Notes: generated from the sequence alone by a model not told the origin. Positions 1 through 12,424 are shown, counted from the first letter of the stretch. The stretch is 64,000 nucleotides of DNA from Marinobacter sp. SS5-14b (GCF_030541005.1 NZ_JASSVM010000002.1:186001-250000); one strand, 5' to 3'. Translations and numbers: made by a program.

Positions 1-900
<900 letters not shown>

Positions 901-930
901 TCAATAAAACCAGTAGGTTTGTGAGCGCTA

Positions 931-1791
931 TCAAACAGATGCTGCGCCGCTCACAATCTCCGAAATCTCTTGAGTGATCGCTGCCTGACGGGCCTTGTTA
1001 TAGGCCAGCTGGAGCTCGTCAATGATGCTGCCAGCGTTGTCGGTGGCGCTCTTCATAGCGATCATCCGGGCGGCCTGTTCACAGGCCAGATTCTCTACCA
1101 CACCCTGATACACCTGGGATTCGATATAACGTGGCATCAACCCGTCAAGAATCGGACGTGAATCCGGCTCGTAGATGTAATCCCACTGGCGACCAATGTC
1201 TTCATCTGAACCTTCGGGCAGAGGCAACAGTTGCTCTGACTTCGGGCTCTGGGTCATGGTGTTGACGAATTCGTTGCTGATAAGGAACAGGCGATCAATC
1301 TTGCCTGCCTCGAACGAATCCAGCATCACCTTGACACTGCCAATCAGCTTTTCCGCACTCGGGCTGTCGCCCATGTGGGTCAGGGCTGCCACCACATTTC
1401 CGCCGTAGCTGCGGAAAAATGAGGCGCCTTTCTGGCCAATGGCACAGATATCAGTCTCAATACCTTTCTGTTTCCATTCACGCATTTCACGCACGAGCAG
1501 CTTGAACGCGTTGGTGTTCAGACCACCACACAGGCCACGATCAGAGGAGACTACAATGTAGCCAACCCGCTTGACCTCACGCTCCTGCATGAACGGATGG
1601 CGGTAATCTTTGTTGGACTTGGCAATGTGTCCGATTACCTGGCGCATCTTTTCGGCGTATGGACGGGTAGCCCGCATACGCTCCTGAGCTTTACGCATTT
1701 TGCTCGCCGCCACCATTTCCATGGCGGAGGTGATCTTCTGCGTGCTCTTGATGCTTCCGATCTGGTTACGTATTTCTTTTCCGACGGCCAT
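931..1791 (-). CDS. atpG: F1 ATP synthase gamma subunit
   Basis: Central rotor stalk of F1, coupling proton-driven c-ring rotation to conformational change in the alpha3beta3 head. The 286-residue product has the usual family length. Its N-terminus ([15 protein letters not shown], then the TQKIT...MVAASKM helix) and its C-terminal helix ([14 protein letters not shown]) are the two halves of the coiled-coil shaft that penetrates the head, and both are clearly recognisable. It lies between atpA (70 bases upstream) and atpD in the standard order. No oddities seen. Confidence 0.97.
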   Translation of the reverse strand: MAVGKEIRNQIGSIKSTQKITSAMEMVAASKMRKAQERMRATRPYAEKMRQVIGHIAKSNKDYRHPFMQEREVKRVGYIVVSSDRGLCGGLNTNAFKLLVREMREWKQKGIETDICAIGQKGASFFRSYGGNVVAALTHMGDSPSAEKLIGSVKVMLDSFEAGKIDRLFLISNEFVNTMTQSPKSEQLLPLPEGSDEDIGRQWDYIYEPDSRPILDGLMPRYIESQVYQGVVENLACEQAARMIAMKSATDNAGSIIDELQLAYNKARQAAITQEISEIVSGAASV

Positions 1792-1861
1792 AAGTCACTG
1801 CCTTTTCAAGTTAGACACTCAAAGGGACCAGCAGGCCCGCACACTGGCGGGCCCATTGGAT

Positions 1862-3406
1862 TTACCAGCTCTGAGTGGTCTTGAATTTTTCCAGAGCAGC
1901 TTTCAGGCCGGCAGCGATGTCGTCGTTGAAGCTGCCTTCAGCACCGATCTTCTCGAGAAGATCTTTCTGCTCGGACCGCATCCAGTCCAGCAGCTGTGCT
2001 TCAAACTTCACAACCTTGTTAACATCAACATCGTCAAGGAAGCCTTCGTTGGCTGCGAACAGTACAGTACCCATTTCCGCGACGGTCATCGGGCTGTATT
2101 GGTTCTGCTTCATCAGCTCGGTTACGCGCTGACCGTGCTCCAGCTGCTTACGGGTTGCTTCATCAAGGTCAGAAGCGAACTGGGCGAAAGCCGCCAGTTC
2201 CCGGTACTGGGCCAGGGCCAGACGGATGTTACCGCCGAGCTTTTTCATGATCTTGGTCTGAGCTGCACCACCGACCCGGGATACCGAGATACCGGCGTTC
2301 ATGGCCGGACGGATACCCGAGTTGAACAGGTTGGTTTCCAGGAAGATCTGACCGTCGGTGATGGAAATCACGTTGGTCGGAACGAACGCAGAAACGTCAC
2401 CGGCCTGGGTTTCGATGATCGGCAGAGCGGTCAGGGAACCGGTCTTGCCTTTCACTTCACCGTTGGTGAACTGCTCAACGTAGTCAGCGTTTACGCGGGA
2501 TGCGCGCTCCAGCAGACGGGAGTGCAGGTAGAAAACGTCACCTGGGTAAGCTTCACGTCCTGGCGGACGACGCAGCAACAGGGAAATCTGACGGTAGGCA
2601 ACGGCCTGCTTGGAGAGGTCGTCGTATACAATCAGAGCGTCTTCGCCGCGGTCACGGAAGAATTCACCCATGGAAGTACCGGAGTACGGTGCCAGGAACT
2701 GCATGGCGGCCGGATCCGCGGCACCGGCAGCAACCACGATGGTGTGGTCCATAGCGCCGTGCTCTTCCAGTTTGCGAACTACGGCAGCGATGGACGACTG
2801 CTTCTGGCCAACGGCCACGTAGATACACTTGATACCGGTGTTTTTCTGGTTGATGATCGCGTCGATCGCCACCGCAGTCTTACCGATCTGACGGTCACCG
2901 ATGATCAGCTCACGCTGGCCACGACCGATCGGCACCATGGTGTCGATGGCTTTCAGGCCGGTCTGAACTGGCTCGTCAACGGACTGACGAGCGATAACGC
3001 CCGGTGCAACCTTCTCAACCGGAGCGGTCAGCGTGTTGCCCAGCTCACCTTTGCCGTCGATCGGGTTACCCAGACCGTCGACTACGCGACCCAGCAGTTC
3101 GTTACCAACAGGAACTTCCAGGATACGACCGGTACAACGAACTTTCTGACCTTCGGCCAGTTCTTCGTAGTCGCCCAGAACAACCGCACCAACGGAATCA
3201 CGCTCCAGGTTCAGCGCCATACCGAATGTGCCATTGGCAAATTCAATCATCTCGCCGTACATAACGTCGGCCAGACCGTGAATCAGTACGATACCGTCAG
3301 AAACAGACAGGATCGTACCTTCGTTCTTTGCTTCGGAAGAGATGTCGAGTTTCTCGATTCTCTTCTTGATGATCTCACTGATCTCGGATGGATTCAGTTG
3401 CTGCAT
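1862..3406 (-). CDS. atpA: F1 ATP synthase alpha subunit
   Basis: Non-catalytic nucleotide-binding subunit of F1. The product is 514 residues when started at the ATG at 3404-3406 ([13 protein letters not shown]), which matches family N-termini. The frame is open 23 codons further upstream, but that stretch overlaps the end of atpH and does not resemble alpha subunits. The P-loop GDRQIGKT is at residues 170-177, and the ATPase alpha/beta signature follows in the C-terminal half. It sits between atpH and atpG in the canonical operon. Confidence 0.97.
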   Translation of the reverse strand: MQQLNPSEISEIIKKRIEKLDISSEAKNEGTILSVSDGIVLIHGLADVMYGEMIEFANGTFGMALNLERDSVGAVVLGDYEELAEGQKVRCTGRILEVPVGNELLGRVVDGLGNPIDGKGELGNTLTAPVEKVAPGVIARQSVDEPVQTGLKAIDTMVPIGRGQRELIIGDRQIGKTAVAIDAIINQKNTGIKCIYVAVGQKQSSIAAVVRKLEEHGAMDHTIVVAAGAADPAAMQFLAPYSGTSMGEFFRDRGEDALIVYDDLSKQAVAYRQISLLLRRPPGREAYPGDVFYLHSRLLERASRVNADYVEQFTNGEVKGKTGSLTALPIIETQAGDVSAFVPTNVISITDGQIFLETNLFNSGIRPAMNAGISVSRVGGAAQTKIMKKLGGNIRLALAQYRELAAFAQFASDLDEATRKQLEHGQRVTELMKQNQYSPMTVAEMGTVLFAANEGFLDDVDVNKVVKFEAQLLDWMRSEQKDLLEKIGAEGSFNDDIAAGLKAALEKFKTTQSW

Positions 3407-3434
3407 GCCTTTGTCCTCAAACCTTGTGCTGAAA

Positions 3435-3971
3435 TCAGGAGCCCAGAGCCTTGGCCATTCTGGCCAATTTGCCACGGACTGAAGCGTCGATAACCAGGTC
3501 GCCTGTGCGTACTACCACGCCGCCGATCAGAGACTGATCCACTGCGGTTTCAAGCTCAACCTTGCGCTCCAGCTTTCTGGACAATGCGTCAATCAGTTTC
3601 TGTTGTTCGTCGCCAGACAATTCGAATGCGGTATCGATTGTCAGCTTAACGGATCGCTCCACATCTGCACGATACAGGGCGAACAAAGCAGAAATTTCTG
3701 GCAGCAGGGCCAGACGCTTGTTTTCAGCAAGAATCAACAGGAAGTTTCTGAGTGCTTCAGGCAGCGGCTCTTCAAAACAGTCCGCGAAGAGTTCCGCCTT
3801 GCGTTGCTCAGACAGGCCGGGGTTGGCCAGAATGTTCTTTACCTCTTGGTCAGCCGCAACCTGGGCTGCGAAAGCCAGTGCCTGATCCCAAAGATCAACA
3901 GCGTTCTGGTCCTGCGCGGCTTTGAAAACGGCTTTCGCGTAGGGTCGGGCTAACGTTGTAAGTTCTGCCAT
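3435..3971 (-). CDS. atpH: F1 ATP synthase delta subunit (peripheral stalk)
   Basis: The delta subunit caps the F1 head and joins it to the b-subunit dimer, acting as part of the stator. The 178-residue product starts [16 protein letters not shown], the conserved helix that binds the alpha N-terminus. Its C-terminal portion contains [21 protein letters not shown], cut here to the family motif IGGVVVR...D.VID. The start is 12 bases downstream of the atpF stop. The length matches the family (about 177 residues). Confidence 0.97.
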   Translation of the reverse strand: MAELTTLARPYAKAVFKAAQDQNAVDLWDQALAFAAQVAADQEVKNILANPGLSEQRKAELFADCFEEPLPEALRNFLLILAENKRLALLPEISALFALYRADVERSVKLTIDTAFELSGDEQQKLIDALSRKLERKVELETAVDQSLIGGVVVRTGDLVIDASVRGKLARMAKALGS

Positions 3972-3983
3972 GATGACCCTCTT

Positions 3984-4454
3984 TTAGAGTTCTGCGGCCA
4001 GCTTTTCCAGCATCTCGCTGTGAGCTTTGGCGTCTACAGAGGTTTCCAGAATCTTCTCGGCACCCGCAACAGCCAGAGCTGCCACTTCGTTTCTGAGTGC
4101 GTCGCGAGCCTGAACACGCTCCTGTTGAATTTCGGCCCTAGCCTGTTCAATAAGCTTTTCGCCTTCTTTGCGAGCGTCGTCCTTGGAGGCTTCGACGATC
4201 TGGGCGGCACGCTTGTTGGCCTGGTCAATCAGGGCTGCAGCTTCTTCTTTCGCTTTCTGCATTTCTTTCGTGGCTTTTTCCTGAGCGAGCTCAAGATCAA
4301 GCGATGCACGATCTGCAGCGGAAAGGCCGTCTGCAATTTTCTTCTGGCGCGCTTCCATGGCTGCCGTAATTGGCGGCCACACATATTTGACGCAGAACCA
4401 GACGAAAATAGCGAAGGCAATCGATTGCCCTATCAACGTAAGGTTTATATTCAC
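3984..4454 (-). CDS. atpF: Fo ATP synthase b subunit
   Basis: Membrane-anchored stator subunit that dimerises into the peripheral stalk. The 156-residue protein has one N-terminal membrane helix (about residues 5-27, ending [11 protein letters not shown]) followed by a long charged, heptad-like helix rich in Glu, Lys and Ala to about residue 140. Length and architecture match E. coli AtpF. It sits between atpE (88 bases upstream) and atpH (12 bases downstream). Confidence 0.96.
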   Translation of the reverse strand: MNINLTLIGQSIAFAIFVWFCVKYVWPPITAAMEARQKKIADGLSAADRASLDLELAQEKATKEMQKAKEEAAALIDQANKRAAQIVEASKDDARKEGEKLIEQARAEIQQERVQARDALRNEVAALAVAGAEKILETSVDAKAHSEMLEKLAAEL

Positions 4455-4542
4455 GGCAATATACCTCTTGCTATTCGTTGCGTCCTGGTTTCCGGAAATC
4501 GGGCGCGGTGACAGGCACCTGCGCCCTCAATTCTCGGTTTGA

Positions 4543-4788
<246 letters not shown>

Positions 4789-4823
4789 TCAGATAGTTAA
4801 GGGTTAGTGTATTAAAGGGTTAA

Positions 4824-5708
<885 letters not shown>

Positions 5709-6116
5709 TCATCGCTGTGGTCGCGGCCGGATGAGCCAGCGTAATGCCGTACCCAACACAACCATCACAGCAAAAGTGAATAACAGAGCCGGTACGTGTA
5801 CTGGCTCCATTAAAGTGAAAACGGCCGCAAAAAACACTGCGGTAAGGGCCAGCTTGATGCTTTCGGCCCTGAACATGTTACCCACCGCCACATGCACCTG
5901 GCGGGCGCCCTGATATCGGAACGTCCGATGGGCAAAATACGCGTTTGGTATGACAAAAATAAGACCGCCGATGAATGCGGAATAACCGGCCAAACGACTT
6001 TCTGTAAACCACAACAGGCTCAGAACAATCAGAGCCGCCATCTCTATAGTCAGCCACTTTGCCAGCGGCACGTACGTGATGGCTTTCTTCAAACGGCTCA
6101 TATCACCTACTGTCAT
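5709..6116 (-). CDS. atpI: ATP synthase assembly protein I
   Basis: Small four-helix membrane protein encoded at the head of atp operons and thought to help c-ring assembly or magnesium uptake. The product is 135 residues with hydrophobic segments at roughly 20-40, 45-65, 80-95 and 100-120. Two starts are possible: the ATG at 6116 (MTVGDMSRLKK) or the ATG at 6101 (MSRLKK). The predicted promoter would leave only about 8 leader bases before 6116, so 6101 may be the true start, although neither has a strong ribosome site. First gene of the atp operon. Confidence 0.9.
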   Translation of the reverse strand: MTVGDMSRLKKAITYVPLAKWLTIEMAALIVLSLLWFTESRLAGYSAFIGGLIFVIPNAYFAHRTFRYQGARQVHVAVGNMFRAESIKLALTAVFFAAVFTLMEPVHVPALLFTFAVMVVLGTALRWLIRPRPQR

Positions 6117-6130
6117 TCCAAGCGCGCGGA

Positions 6131-6159
6131 ATTATATGTGTTAACCGGTAGGTGTTCAA
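6131..6159 (-). promoter_or_regulatory. Sigma-70 promoter for the atp operon
   Basis: Read on the minus strand there is a -35 box TTGAAC (6154-6159), a 17-base spacer and a perfect -10 box TATAAT (6131-6136), ending about 15 bases before the first possible atpI start. Spacing and hexamers match the consensus for housekeeping sigma factor. It is the only strong match seen in the 200-base gap between parB and atpI. Not experimentally shown. Confidence 0.7.
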
Positions 6160-6316
6160 CAGAACCGGATGGAAAAACCGGCCAATTTTTAACCAGGGCA
6201 CACGAAAGAATATCAAATCTTCACACAAGTTGTGCCCGGCAAGAGGTTGCACAACCACATCTGGTGTTTAGGAGAAAAAACAGGACGTTTGGATGATTTC
6301 GCTAAATTTTTCGGCG

Positions 6317-7204
6317 TTATCGGATATGGCCCAGAATACCGTCGAGTTCATCCAGAGATGTGTACTCTATAACCACTTTACCCTTGCCCCGTTTGCCGTG
6401 GGCAATGGATACCCGGGCTCCCAAACGGTCCGAAAGGTCGTCCTGTAATGCACGGATGTTGGGGTCCAGGGCCTGACGGGTTTCCGGTTCTTCCGCTGGC
6501 TTTTCCTGCTGGACACGACGCACCAGTGCTTCGGTTTGCCGGACAGACAAGGACTTCGCCACAACCTGGCGGGCCACCTGCATCTGTTGTTCCGGCGGCA
6601 GAGTCAGCATAGCGCGGCCGTGGCCCATTTCAAGGTCGCCATGTTCCAGCATGGTGCGCACGTCTTCGGTCAGACCAATCAGGCGCAGCAGGTTGGTGAT
6701 GGTGGTGCGGGACTTGCCAACCGCTTCGGCAACCTGGGCCTGGGTGAGTCCAAACTCTTCCTGCAGTCGCTGCAGCGCGAAGGCTTCTTCTATGGGGTTC
6801 AGGTTTTCGCGCTGAATATTCTCGATCAGCGCCATCGCGATGGCGGCTTCGTCCGGCACTTCCCGAATGATCGCCGGTATGCGGTCGAGCTCCGCTATCT
6901 GGGTTGCCCGCCAGCGGCGCTCACCGGCAATTAACTCATAACGGCCTTCGGCGATGGGGCGAACAACAACGGGCTGCATTACGCCCTGCTGACGAATGGA
7001 GTCGGCCAGTTCCTGCAGCGCCGCCGGATCCATATCGCGCCGGGGCTGGTAGCGCCCGCGCTGAATCAGATCAACGGGAATGTCCCGCATTTCGCCGTCG
7101 CGGTTGGTGGTTTCCTGATTGAGGTTGACTCTGGAGCCCTGCAGGAGAGCCCCCAAACCTCGTTCGCCCAAGCCTCGCTTCTTCGCCGCCATGGTAGTTG
7201 TCAT
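6317..7204 (-). CDS. parB: Chromosome-partitioning protein ParB
   Basis: CTP-dependent DNA clamp that loads at parS and spreads, working with ParA to segregate origins. The 295-residue product has the ParB/Srx CTP-binding domain with GERRWRA and ENIQRENLNP (about residues 95-135), a helix-turn-helix that recognises parS (about 145-175) and a C-terminal dimerisation domain. The start may be 7204 (MTTTMAAKKRG) or 7192 (MAAKKRG); the former has an AGGAAG site very close to its ATG. It is last in the mnmG-rsmG-parA-parB run, and its two likely target sites lie in recF about 33 kb away. Confidence 0.96.
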   Translation of the reverse strand: MTTTMAAKKRGLGERGLGALLQGSRVNLNQETTNRDGEMRDIPVDLIQRGRYQPRRDMDPAALQELADSIRQQGVMQPVVVRPIAEGRYELIAGERRWRATQIAELDRIPAIIREVPDEAAIAMALIENIQRENLNPIEEAFALQRLQEEFGLTQAQVAEAVGKSRTTITNLLRLIGLTEDVRTMLEHGDLEMGHGRAMLTLPPEQQMQVARQVVAKSLSVRQTEALVRRVQQEKPAEEPETRQALDPNIRALQDDLSDRLGARVSIAHGKRGKGKVVIEYTSLDELDGILGHIR

Positions 7205-7252
7205 TCTTCCTGTTGAAATAATGGATGCATGGTTGCCTGACGGCGAGCTATG

Positions 7253-8047
7253 TTACACCGCAACGGCTGCGGATGTCTTTTTTGATCCATGCCGACGCAC
7301 CATTTCACCGGCCATGGCCAGGTACGCAATCGCGCCCTTGGAGGTTTTGTCGTAATTCAGGGCCGGCATACCGTAACTGGGGGCTTCCGCCAGGCGGACG
7401 TTGCGTGGAATAACGGCCCGGTAGACTTTATCGCCAAAATACTCACTGAGTTGCCCCGAAACATCCAGCGTCAGGCTGTTGCGTGGGTCATACATGGTGC
7501 GCAGGATGCCTTCCACTTCCAGGTTGGGATTGACCGTTTCCTTGATTTGCTCAACGGTATTCATCAGCGCGGCCAGACCTTCCAGCGCGTAATACTCGCA
7601 TTGCATCGGAATCAGCACAGAATCCGCGGCGGACAGGGAGTTTACCGTCAGCAGATTCAGAGACGGCGGGCAGTCGATCAGTATGTAGTCATAATTTTCC
7701 CGAATACTGTTCAGGGACAGGCGCAGACGGTGTTCACGGCCGATTTCGTTCATCAGCTCCACCTCGGCGGCGGTCAGGTCACCATTGGCCGGCAACACAT
7801 CAAACCCGCCAGGTTCAGCCCGCACAATCACCTCTTCAGCCGTCGCCCGCTTGGTCAGCAGATCATAGCCAGACACCTGCAGCGCGTTTTTATCCACACC
7901 GCTGCCCATGGTGGCATTACCCTGAGGGTCCATGTCGACCAACAGCACCCGGCGCTTGGTTGCCGCCAAAGAAGCTGCAAGGTTGACGCAGGTGGTGGTT
8001 TTGCCCACACCGCCTTTCTGATTGGTCACTGCAATCACGCGCGCCAT
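7253..8047 (-). CDS. parA: Chromosome-partitioning ATPase ParA (Soj)
   Basis: Deviant-Walker ATPase that binds nucleoid DNA nonspecifically and moves ParB-parS complexes. The 264-residue protein begins with the hallmark KGGVGKTTT motif (residues 11-19), followed by the DMDPQGNAT and DCPPSL boxes. It lacks the N-terminal DNA-binding extension of plasmid type Ia ParA proteins, as expected for chromosomal Soj. parB follows 48 bases downstream and rsmG lies 23 bases upstream. One perfect DnaA box (7890-7898) falls inside the gene at GVDKN. Confidence 0.97.
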   Translation of the reverse strand: MARVIAVTNQKGGVGKTTTCVNLAASLAATKRRVLLVDMDPQGNATMGSGVDKNALQVSGYDLLTKRATAEEVIVRAEPGGFDVLPANGDLTAAEVELMNEIGREHRLRLSLNSIRENYDYILIDCPPSLNLLTVNSLSAADSVLIPMQCEYYALEGLAALMNTVEQIKETVNPNLEVEGILRTMYDPRNSLTLDVSGQLSEYFGDKVYRAVIPRNVRLAEAPSYGMPALNYDKTSKGAIAYLAMAGEMVRRHGSKKTSAAVAV

Positions 8048-8070
8048 GCTTTGCCTCCTGCTGTTTCGGG

Positions 8071-8718
8071 TTACCGGGATGGGTTGCTCCGGCTGACGAT
8101 CAGCAAATGCCGTTCGCCGTCTGCGCCGGGAACCTTCAGGGAATGGCTGGATTCTACCTGCCAGCCGGCCGGAAGGGCAGCCACTTCATCATCCGGATAC
8201 TGACCTTTCATGGCAAGGAACTGGCCATCACTCGTCAGCAACTGGCCGCACCAGGTCACCAGATTTTCCAGCGCGGTAAAAGCCCGACTGCTGATCTGGC
8301 TGTAAGGCTGCTCTAGCTGACAGTCTTCAGCCCGGCCGTGAATCACCTCGACATTGTTCAGGCCTAGCTCCAGCACACACTGATTCAGGAAGCGGGTTTT
8401 CTTGCCGTTGCTGTCGAGCAGGGTAAACCGCTTGTCAGGAAACACGATGGCCAGTGGAATGCCGGGTAAACCACCGCCGGCACCCACATCGAGCAGATGT
8501 TCGGTGGTCACCCAGGGCAGGATACTCAGGCTGTCCAGCAACTGGCGAGACACCATCTCGCGCTCATCGCGGACGGCCGTCAGGTTGTAGGCCTTATTCC
8601 ATTTGTTCAGTAGAGCCAGAAAAGCCAGCAACTGCTGTTGCTGGCTGTCAGTCAGGGCAAGGTTCATTGCGGTCAACCCGTCACGGAGCTGACCTTGCCA
8701 TTGCTGTGGATACGTCAT
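8071..8718 (-). CDS. rsmG: 16S rRNA (guanine527-N7)-methyltransferase
   Basis: SAM-dependent methyltransferase (formerly GidB) that modifies G527 of 16S rRNA; its loss gives low-level streptomycin resistance in other bacteria. The 215-residue product contains the SAM-binding stretch LLDVGAGGGLPGIPLA (about residues 70-85) and downstream IHGRAED and SSRAFTAL motifs. Its start lies one base past the mnmG stop, so the two are almost certainly co-transcribed. Confidence 0.96.
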   Translation of the reverse strand: MTYPQQWQGQLRDGLTAMNLALTDSQQQQLLAFLALLNKWNKAYNLTAVRDEREMVSRQLLDSLSILPWVTTEHLLDVGAGGGLPGIPLAIVFPDKRFTLLDSNGKKTRFLNQCVLELGLNNVEVIHGRAEDCQLEQPYSQISSRAFTALENLVTWCGQLLTSDGQFLAMKGQYPDDEVAALPAGWQVESSHSLKVPGADGERHLLIVSRSNPSR

Positions 8719-8719
8719 A

Positions 8720-10606
8720 TCAGGCGCTTTGCTTTCTCAGCAGATCCCGTTTTTTCAAGTGCACCAGAATCTGGCTGACCGCGGCCGGGGTCACGCCCTG
8801 AATACGGGAGGCCTGAGCTACGGTTTCCGGGCGCACCGCTTGCAGTTTCTGCTTGATCTCATTGGACAGCCCGCCGATCACCTCGTAATCCAGATCAACA
8901 GGCAGGCGAGTATTCTCATTTCTGCGCAAACGCTCAATCTCGTCCGCCTGGCGGGAAATGTAGCCTTCGTACTTAATCTCGATTTCAACCTGCTCGGCGA
9001 CGTTCGGATCATCCGCCTGCTCGGCAGCTATATCGGCAATGTGCTGATACGCCATTTCCGGACGACGCAGCAGCTCAGCCAGAGACTGGTCACGGGTCAT
9101 CGGCTGCTTTAAATAGCTGTTCGCACGCTCACCGGCATCGGTGCCTGGATGAATGCGGGTGCTCTCCAGACGATTGCGCTCTTTGGTAATGGCCTCACTT
9201 TTAGCACTGAACTTCTGCCAGCGCTCGTCATCTACAAGGCCCAGCTTGCGACCGGTTTCAGTCAGGCGCAGGTCGGCGTTGTCTTCCCGCAAAATCAGCC
9301 GGTATTCGGCACGGCTGGTAAACATGCGGTAGGGCTCCTGGGTACCCATGGTAATCAGGTCATCCACCAGCACGCCCAGGTAGGCTTCGTCCCGGCGCGG
9401 GTACCATTCGTCTTTGTCCTGAGCGCGCAGGGCCGCGTTAATCCCCGCCAGCAAACCCTGGGCACCGGCTTCTTCGTAACCAGTGGTACCGTTGATCTGG
9501 CCCGCAAAATACAGGCCCTGGATAAACTTGGTTTCCAGGGTGTGGCGCAGGTCCTGGGGGTTCAGGTAATCATATTCGATGGCGTAGCCCGGGCGCAGGA
9601 TGTGGGCATTTTCAAAGCCGGGAATCGACTGCACCGCCTTCAGCTGGATATCAAACGGCAGGCTGGTGGAAATGCCGTTGGGGTACAGCTCATTGGTGGT
9701 CAGGCCTTCGGGCTCGACAAAAATCTGGTGCGAATCCTTGTCCGCGAAGCGATTGACCTTATCCTCGATGGACGGGCAATAGCGCGGGCCCACACCTTCG
9801 ATGGTGCCGGCAAACATCGGCGAGCGATCAAAACCACTGCGGATGATGTCGTGGGTTTCTTCGGTGGTACGGGTAACGTAGCAGCAGATTTGCTCCGGGT
9901 GCTCGTCGCGGCTGCCAATAAATGACATCACCGGTGTCGGATCGTCGCCCCACTGTTTTTGCATCACTGAAAAGTCGACGGTGCGGGCATCGATACGCGG
10001 CGGTGTACCGGTTTTCAGGCGACCAACATTGAAGGGTAACTCCCTCAGACGGCGAGCCAGAGCATTGGCAGGGGCATCACCGGCACGGCCGCCAGCGTGG
10101 TTCTGCATGCCGATGTGGATAACTCCGCCCAGGAAGGTACCGGTGGTCAGTACCACGGTTTTGGCGTTGAAACGGATACCCGTCTGGGTAACCACACCCA
10201 CCACCTGGTCGTTTTCCACAATCAGGTCATCGGCTGCCTGCTGGAACAACGTCAGGTTTGGCTGGTTTTCCAGGGTATGACGAATGGCCGCCTTGTACAG
10301 AATTCGGTCGGCCTGAGCACGGGTGGCGCGCACCGCCGGGCCTTTACGGCTGTTCAGTACCCGGAACTGGATGCCGGCCTGGTCAGTGGCGCGGGCCATG
10401 GCCCCGCCCAGCGCGTCGATTTCTTTCACCAGGTGGCTCTTGCCGATGCCACCGATGGCCGGGTTACAGGACATCTGCCCCAGAGTTTCAATGTTGTGGG
10501 TCAGCAGCAGGGTTTGCGAACCCATACGTGCGGCCGCCAAAGCGGCTTCGGTACCGGCATGGCCACCACCAATGACAATGACATCGAAACGGGTCGGAAA
10601 CTCCAC
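8720..10606 (-). CDS. mnmG: tRNA uridine-34 carboxymethylaminomethyl modification enzyme, FAD subunit
   Basis: FAD-binding partner of MnmE (formerly GidA); together they build cmnm5/mnm5 groups on wobble uridine. The 628-residue protein has the Rossmann FAD motif [15 protein letters not shown] (residues 10-24), the signature [11 protein letters not shown] and the C-terminal helical domain that binds MnmE and tRNA. It heads the mnmG-rsmG-parA-parB run. Its usual neighbour mnmE is about 20 kb away here, on the far side of the phosphonate block. The upstream region carries DnaA boxes. Confidence 0.97.
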   Translation of the reverse strand: MEFPTRFDVIVIGGGHAGTEAALAAARMGSQTLLLTHNIETLGQMSCNPAIGGIGKSHLVKEIDALGGAMARATDQAGIQFRVLNSRKGPAVRATRAQADRILYKAAIRHTLENQPNLTLFQQAADDLIVENDQVVGVVTQTGIRFNAKTVVLTTGTFLGGVIHIGMQNHAGGRAGDAPANALARRLRELPFNVGRLKTGTPPRIDARTVDFSVMQKQWGDDPTPVMSFIGSRDEHPEQICCYVTRTTEETHDIIRSGFDRSPMFAGTIEGVGPRYCPSIEDKVNRFADKDSHQIFVEPEGLTTNELYPNGISTSLPFDIQLKAVQSIPGFENAHILRPGYAIEYDYLNPQDLRHTLETKFIQGLYFAGQINGTTGYEEAGAQGLLAGINAALRAQDKDEWYPRRDEAYLGVLVDDLITMGTQEPYRMFTSRAEYRLILREDNADLRLTETGRKLGLVDDERWQKFSAKSEAITKERNRLESTRIHPGTDAGERANSYLKQPMTRDQSLAELLRRPEMAYQHIADIAAEQADDPNVAEQVEIEIKYEGYISRQADEIERLRRNENTRLPVDLDYEVIGGLSNEIKQKLQAVRPETVAQASRIQGVTPAAVSQILVHLKKRDLLRKQSA

Positions 10607-10851
10607 TCTTCACCTCAAAAATCGGGCTGACAAAAAGGGTATAAAAACAGGGCGGCGAGTATAACGCCTCGCCGGGGAAATTGCAGTTGGAATGAGCAAA
10701 TTTTAACCAGATTAACGCACATAGAAAAGAACGGACCAGCAATCACCGTGAAATCCAGCTGGATTCAACGCAATGCTAGTCTAGGTGAAAACCGAAATTT
10801 TATGCTTTTCAGACGCTTGTGATCACCTGTTCAGAAAAGTTTTCAAGAAAG

Positions 10852-10860
10852 TTATCCACA
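10852..10860 (-). promoter_or_regulatory. Perfect DnaA box
   Basis: TTATCCACA, 9 of 9 matches to the consensus DnaA-binding site, located in the gap upstream of mnmG and followed at once by TTCCACAAC. Confidence 0.7.
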
Positions 10861-10961
10861 TTCCACAACACTTGAATCTCGCCTGAAAAACACCTTAACA
10901 CATTGATTTTTAAAGATCTTAGTAAAGTAATCCAACACTTATCCGTAGTTTTTCCAATAAA

Positions 10962-10970
10962 TTATCCACA
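10962..10970 (-). promoter_or_regulatory. Perfect DnaA box
   Basis: Second TTATCCACA in the mnmG upstream gap, same orientation as the first and 110 bases from it, with an AT-rich tract between them. Confidence 0.7.
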
Positions 10971-11040
10971 GATTTTCAGGTTAACAGTGGCAGGTATATG
11001 GGCGCTTACCTGAGAAGTACCGGAGCGCATGTTTTACGCG

Positions 11041-11805
11041 TCACCTTCTGAGCTCAACCACCCGACCGTCAAAAGCCACTTCAACCCCGTCCGGCAGCTC
11101 GGGGGCTGACATCAGGTAGTCGTCCAGTTGATGGCCCAGGTGAGTCAGCAATGTCTTCTCCGGACGGATCTGCTCAACCAGTGCCAACGCCAGGTTGAGA
11201 TCATTGTGGTTTCTGGGTGGGTTGGGTTTGGGGGGTACGCTGCAATCCAGCACCATGAGTGCCAGCGGCGACTGCTGAAGCCAGGCGGTGGTGGGGTCTG
11301 GCAAACCCACGGTGTCGGTCAGATAGGCTAACCGGATACCGCGATACTCGATGCCATATCCCAGCGTCGGTTTCGAGTGGTTCAGGGGCAGCGGTGTGAC
11401 CGTGAAGGGCCCGATGTCGGTCGGCACGAACGGCGCCAGAGGGGGTTGGAACTGCAGTATGCCCGGGTGTTTGTAAAGATCATCACAGCCGTCGGGATCA
11501 TCCGGGCCATGCACCGGTAGCGTATGCCCGGCGCCCCAGCGCAGATGAAACAACCCCATCACGTGATCCATATGGTAGTGGGTCACCAGCACCGACTGGA
11601 TGGTGCCAGGCGCAAAGGTCTCACACAGGTCGGTTCGGCCGGCATCCAGCATCATCTGGTAGCCCTCGGCACGGATCAGCGCACTGCACGGGCGGCGGAC
11701 ATACCGGGGGTCGTTCCTCGCCCGCTCACAGGCGCGACACCGGCAACCATAGACCGGTACCCGGCGGGCATCCGCGGTGCCCAGAAATTCCAGTTCAAGA
11801 TTCAT
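11041..11805 (-). CDS. phnP: 5-phosphoribosyl 1,2-cyclic phosphate phosphodiesterase
   Basis: Metallo-beta-lactamase-fold enzyme that opens the cyclic phosphate left by C-P lyase to give ribose 1,5-bisphosphate. The 254-residue form starts at the ATG at 11803-11805 (MNLELEFLGTADARR). The metal motif HYHMDH covers residues 76-81, and a structural zinc site CRCRAC is at residues 21-26, both typical of PhnP. Its first 11 bases overlap the end of phnN, showing translational coupling. Last gene of the phn catabolic operon. Confidence 0.93.
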   Translation of the reverse strand: MNLELEFLGTADARRVPVYGCRCRACERARNDPRYVRRPCSALIRAEGYQMMLDAGRTDLCETFAPGTIQSVLVTHYHMDHVMGLFHLRWGAGHTLPVHGPDDPDGCDDLYKHPGILQFQPPLAPFVPTDIGPFTVTPLPLNHSKPTLGYGIEYRGIRLAYLTDTVGLPDPTTAWLQQSPLALMVLDCSVPPKPNPPRNHNDLNLALALVEQIRPEKTLLTHLGHQLDDYLMSAPELPDGVEVAFDGRVVELRR

Positions 11806-12394
11806 TGGCTGCCCGTTCCGACAACGCGTTTTCAGCCAAAGCATCCGCCGGCAAATTCAGTAAGTCAGCCAGCTGACAATAAGCCTGTTCCAGTTCACCG
11901 CTGTTATCCACCGTGGCCGTTCCAGGCGGGATGCTGGCGGCAAAGCGCGCTGCTCGGGCCACTCGGTTCTCCACCTCCGCCGGTGTTTCCCGGCCCCGGT
12001 TTATCAGGCGACGCCTGAGTTGATCTGGCGCCACCTTGATCAGTACCGGAATCAGCGCTGAGCCGTAGCGTTCCTGCGCCTGTGCCAGAAACGCACGGGA
12101 GCCGTTGACGAGAACGTGGTGACCCCGGGCCAGCCAGAGATCGATTTCACACCCGATGCCATAGTCGAAGCCATTGGCACTCCAGCACAGGGCGAAGAGG
12201 TCCAGTGCCCGCCGTTTCCGGAATTCGGCCGCCGGTAACCAGATATGATTCTCGCCCTCCTGCTCCGGCAACCGGGTAATGTAGCGATGGGCCACCAGCA
12301 CCGGTTGGTCCTGCAGACGGTCCAGGCAAAGCTTCAGCAGCGAATCCTTGCCGGCTCCGGACGATCCCATCAGATAAAACAGTTTGCCAGCCAC
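11795..12394 (-). CDS. phnN: Ribose 1,5-bisphosphate phosphokinase
   Basis: Guanylate-kinase-like enzyme converting ribose 1,5-bisphosphate to PRPP, the step after PhnP. The 199-residue protein has the P-loop GSSGAGKDSLL at residues 10-20 and the arginine-rich lid segment RRRLINRGRET. Its 3' end overlaps phnP by 11 bases; the gap to phnM upstream is 30 bases. The terminal order phnM-N-P means phosphonate carbon flows to PRPP, with phnO (aminoalkylphosphonate acetyltransferase) absent from this position. Confidence 0.92.
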   Translation of the reverse strand: MAGKLFYLMGSSGAGKDSLLKLCLDRLQDQPVLVAHRYITRLPEQEGENHIWLPAAEFRKRRALDLFALCWSANGFDYGIGCEIDLWLARGHHVLVNGSRAFLAQAQERYGSALIPVLIKVAPDQLRRRLINRGRETPAEVENRVARAARFAASIPPGTATVDNSGELEQAYCQLADLLNLPADALAENALSERAANES

Positions 12395-12424
12395 TGCAGG
12401 CTCCCTTCTGTTATCAGCCAGCTA

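Larger units (their letters stand above)
10607..11040. other. Gene-free AT-rich region with two perfect DnaA boxes upstream of mnmG
   Basis: A 434-base gap between phnP and mnmG. It contains two perfect TTATCCACA DnaA boxes (10852-10860 and 10962-10970), a degenerate one at 10939-10947 (TTATCCGTA) and, between the perfect boxes, an AT-rich tract with TTTTTAAAGATCTTAG, which loosely resembles the AT-rich unwinding repeats of enteric oriC. A small inverted repeat CAGGTA/TACCTG lies at 10991-11012. In E. coli oriC is next to gidA (mnmG), so this could be a second or relic origin; it could also simply regulate mnmG. I see no credible gene in it. Confidence 0.5.

Noticed and set aside
1700..3493. 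597-codon plus-strand open frame opposite atpA
   Set aside because: Mirror frame of a well-conserved gene in GC-rich DNA; no recognisable domain, no ribosome site.
10488..10742. 84-codon minus-strand frame overlapping the 5' end of mnmG
   Set aside because: Out of frame with mnmG and overlapping its start; no family resemblance.
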